In this document: positions 5,006 through 5,725 of the stretch, in pieces
Numbering within the stretch: position 1 is the first letter of the stretch
Layout: each line of letters opens with the position of its first letter
Source of the DNA: Peptococcaceae bacterium
Lineage (GTDB): Bacteria > Bacillota > DSM-12270 > Thermacetogeniales > Thermacetogeniaceae
DNA length: 5,725 nucleotides
Direction of reading: 5' to 3'
NCBI GenBank assembly: GCA_003160265.1
Contig: PLQY01000110.1
Location: 21,608-27,332, forward strand
Notes under the pieces: generated by a model
The model's input: only the letters and a program-made list of their open reading frames with translations
Told to the model about the DNA's origin: nothing
Databases searched by the model: none
Program-made: the position numbers and the translations under genes

Positions 5006-5725
5006 TCAATCAAGTTCGCTGCTGAGGCCCGACATCGCCTCGATGGCCTGCCGGATCTCTTCGTCGGTGTTGAAATAGGAGATGCCAAAGCGCACCGTGC
5101 CCTGTTTGGTAGTACCCAGGGTGCGGTGGGCGAGGGCAGCGCAGTGCAGTCCGGCCCGGACGCCGATCTGGTAGATACTGTCCAGCAGAAAAGCCACCTC
5201 TCCAGAGTCGTTGTCCCTAATGTTCACCGACAGGACCGGGGCCTGGGGCTGCCGTCCGGGGCCATAGATAATCATACCGGGGATCGCCGCCAGCCCGGAG
5301 CGCAATTGTTCCAGCAGAGCAGCCTCGTGCTCCCGGATCCGGTCCAGCCCCTCCTGGAGCAGGAACTCCACACCGGCGCCCAATCCGGCGATGCCAACGG
5401 TGTTCACGGTGCCGCTCTCAAACATCTCCGGCATGATCTCCGGCTGTTCCTCGGACTCGGACTGGCTGCCGGTGCCGCCATACCTGAGCGGTGTCAGGGA
5501 AATGCCTTCCCTGACGTAGAGACCGCCGGTGCCCGGCGGGCCGTACAGGCTCTTATGGCCGGGAAATGCCAGCAGGTCGATATTCAGCGCTTCTACGTCG
5601 ATGGGAAAGATCCCCGCGGTCTGGGATGCGTCCACCAAGAACGCCAGGCCCTGCCGGCGCGCCAGGAGTCCGGCCTCGGCGACCGGCAGCAGGGTGCCGG
5701 TGACGTTGGAGGCGTGGCTCAGGGC
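5006..5725 (-). CDS. Cysteine desulfurase-like class V aminotransferase, N-terminus off the right edge
   Basis: The visible 239 residues are the C-terminal part of a fold-type I PLP enzyme; the frame is open to the window edge, and roughly 140 N-terminal residues are missing compared with full-length relatives of about 380. Visible residue 1 is the codon at 5725-5723. Motifs: SHASNVTG at 3-10; VDASQTAG at 31-38, with the aspartate that contacts the PLP pyridine nitrogen; GHKSLYGPPGTGG at 56-68, with the Schiff-base lysine at 58; ESGTVNT near 103-109; RAGLHCAALAHRTLGT at about 190-205, with the catalytic-type cysteine at 195 in an R-x-G-x-HC setting like SufS enzymes; and TVRFGISYFNTDEE near the end. 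This matches the 'cysteine desulfurase family protein' group (TIGR01977 type) rather than IscS or NifS. It would release sulfur from cysteine for cofactor thiolation or Fe-S assembly; the acceptor is unknown. The TTG at 5636-5638 is an internal leucine, not the start. Confidence 0.92.
   Translation of the reverse strand, partial: ALSHASNVTGTLLPVAEAGLLARRQGLAFLVDASQTAGIFPIDVEALNIDLLAFPGHKSLYGPPGTGGLYVREGISLTPLRYGGTGSQSESEEQPEIMPEMFESGTVNTVGIAGLGAGVEFLLQEGLDRIREHEAALLEQLRSGLAAIPGMIIYGPGRQPQAPVLSVNIRDNDSGEVAFLLDSIYQIGVRAGLHCAALAHRTLGTTKQGTVRFGISYFNTDEEIRQAIEAMSGLSSELD

Overview
The window looks like ordinary chromosomal DNA from a fairly GC-rich anaerobic Firmicute, most likely in the Clostridia. 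I base this on the family mix: a DUF4446 membrane protein (a Firmicutes family), a bactofilin, LarB/LarC, and a class V aminotransferase of the 'cysteine desulfurase family protein' type. SD sequences are strong, and GTG and probably TTG starts occur. The taxonomic call is inference. I see no mobile element, CRISPR array, phage gene or RNA gene.

Layout. (1) Positions 1-1944, minus strand: a probable three-gene transcript reading leftward, DUF4446 protein, bactofilin, phosphoribosyltransferase. It ends in a convincing intrinsic terminator at 15-44. A tandem TCGANNN heptad array lies between bactofilin and the phosphoribosyltransferase gene, with two more copies in the end of the bactofilin gene. 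(2) Positions 1945-2093: a divergent intergenic region with a good sigma-A-type promoter pointing toward larB. (3) Positions 2094-4192, plus strand: larB and larC, two of the three biosynthetic steps of the nickel-pincer nucleotide (NPN) cofactor. larE (the sulfur-inserting step) and the NPN-dependent enzyme (LarA-type racemase/epimerase) are not in the window. (4) Positions 4211-4936, minus strand: a NudL-like Nudix hydrolase convergent with larC across an 18-bp gap. (5) Positions 5006-5725, minus strand: the C-terminal two thirds of a PLP-dependent cysteine desulfurase-like protein, cut by the right edge, with a possible terminator after it.

How the genes relate. LarB carboxylates and hydrolyses nicotinic acid adenine dinucleotide, LarE thiolates the product, and LarC inserts nickel using CTP, so larB-larC is a clear functional unit. 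The nearby desulfurase could supply sulfur, but that is speculation because it is on the other strand with another gene between. From memory, DUF4446 and this desulfurase type often sit near parAB/serS close to oriC in Clostridia, so the window may be origin-proximal with larBC and the Nudix gene lying between those landmarks.

I did not find a clearly novel system. The items most worth a second look are the heptad repeats, the LarC that lacks the usual histidine-rich segment, the start-site and leader architecture of larB, and the two start options for the DUF4446 protein.
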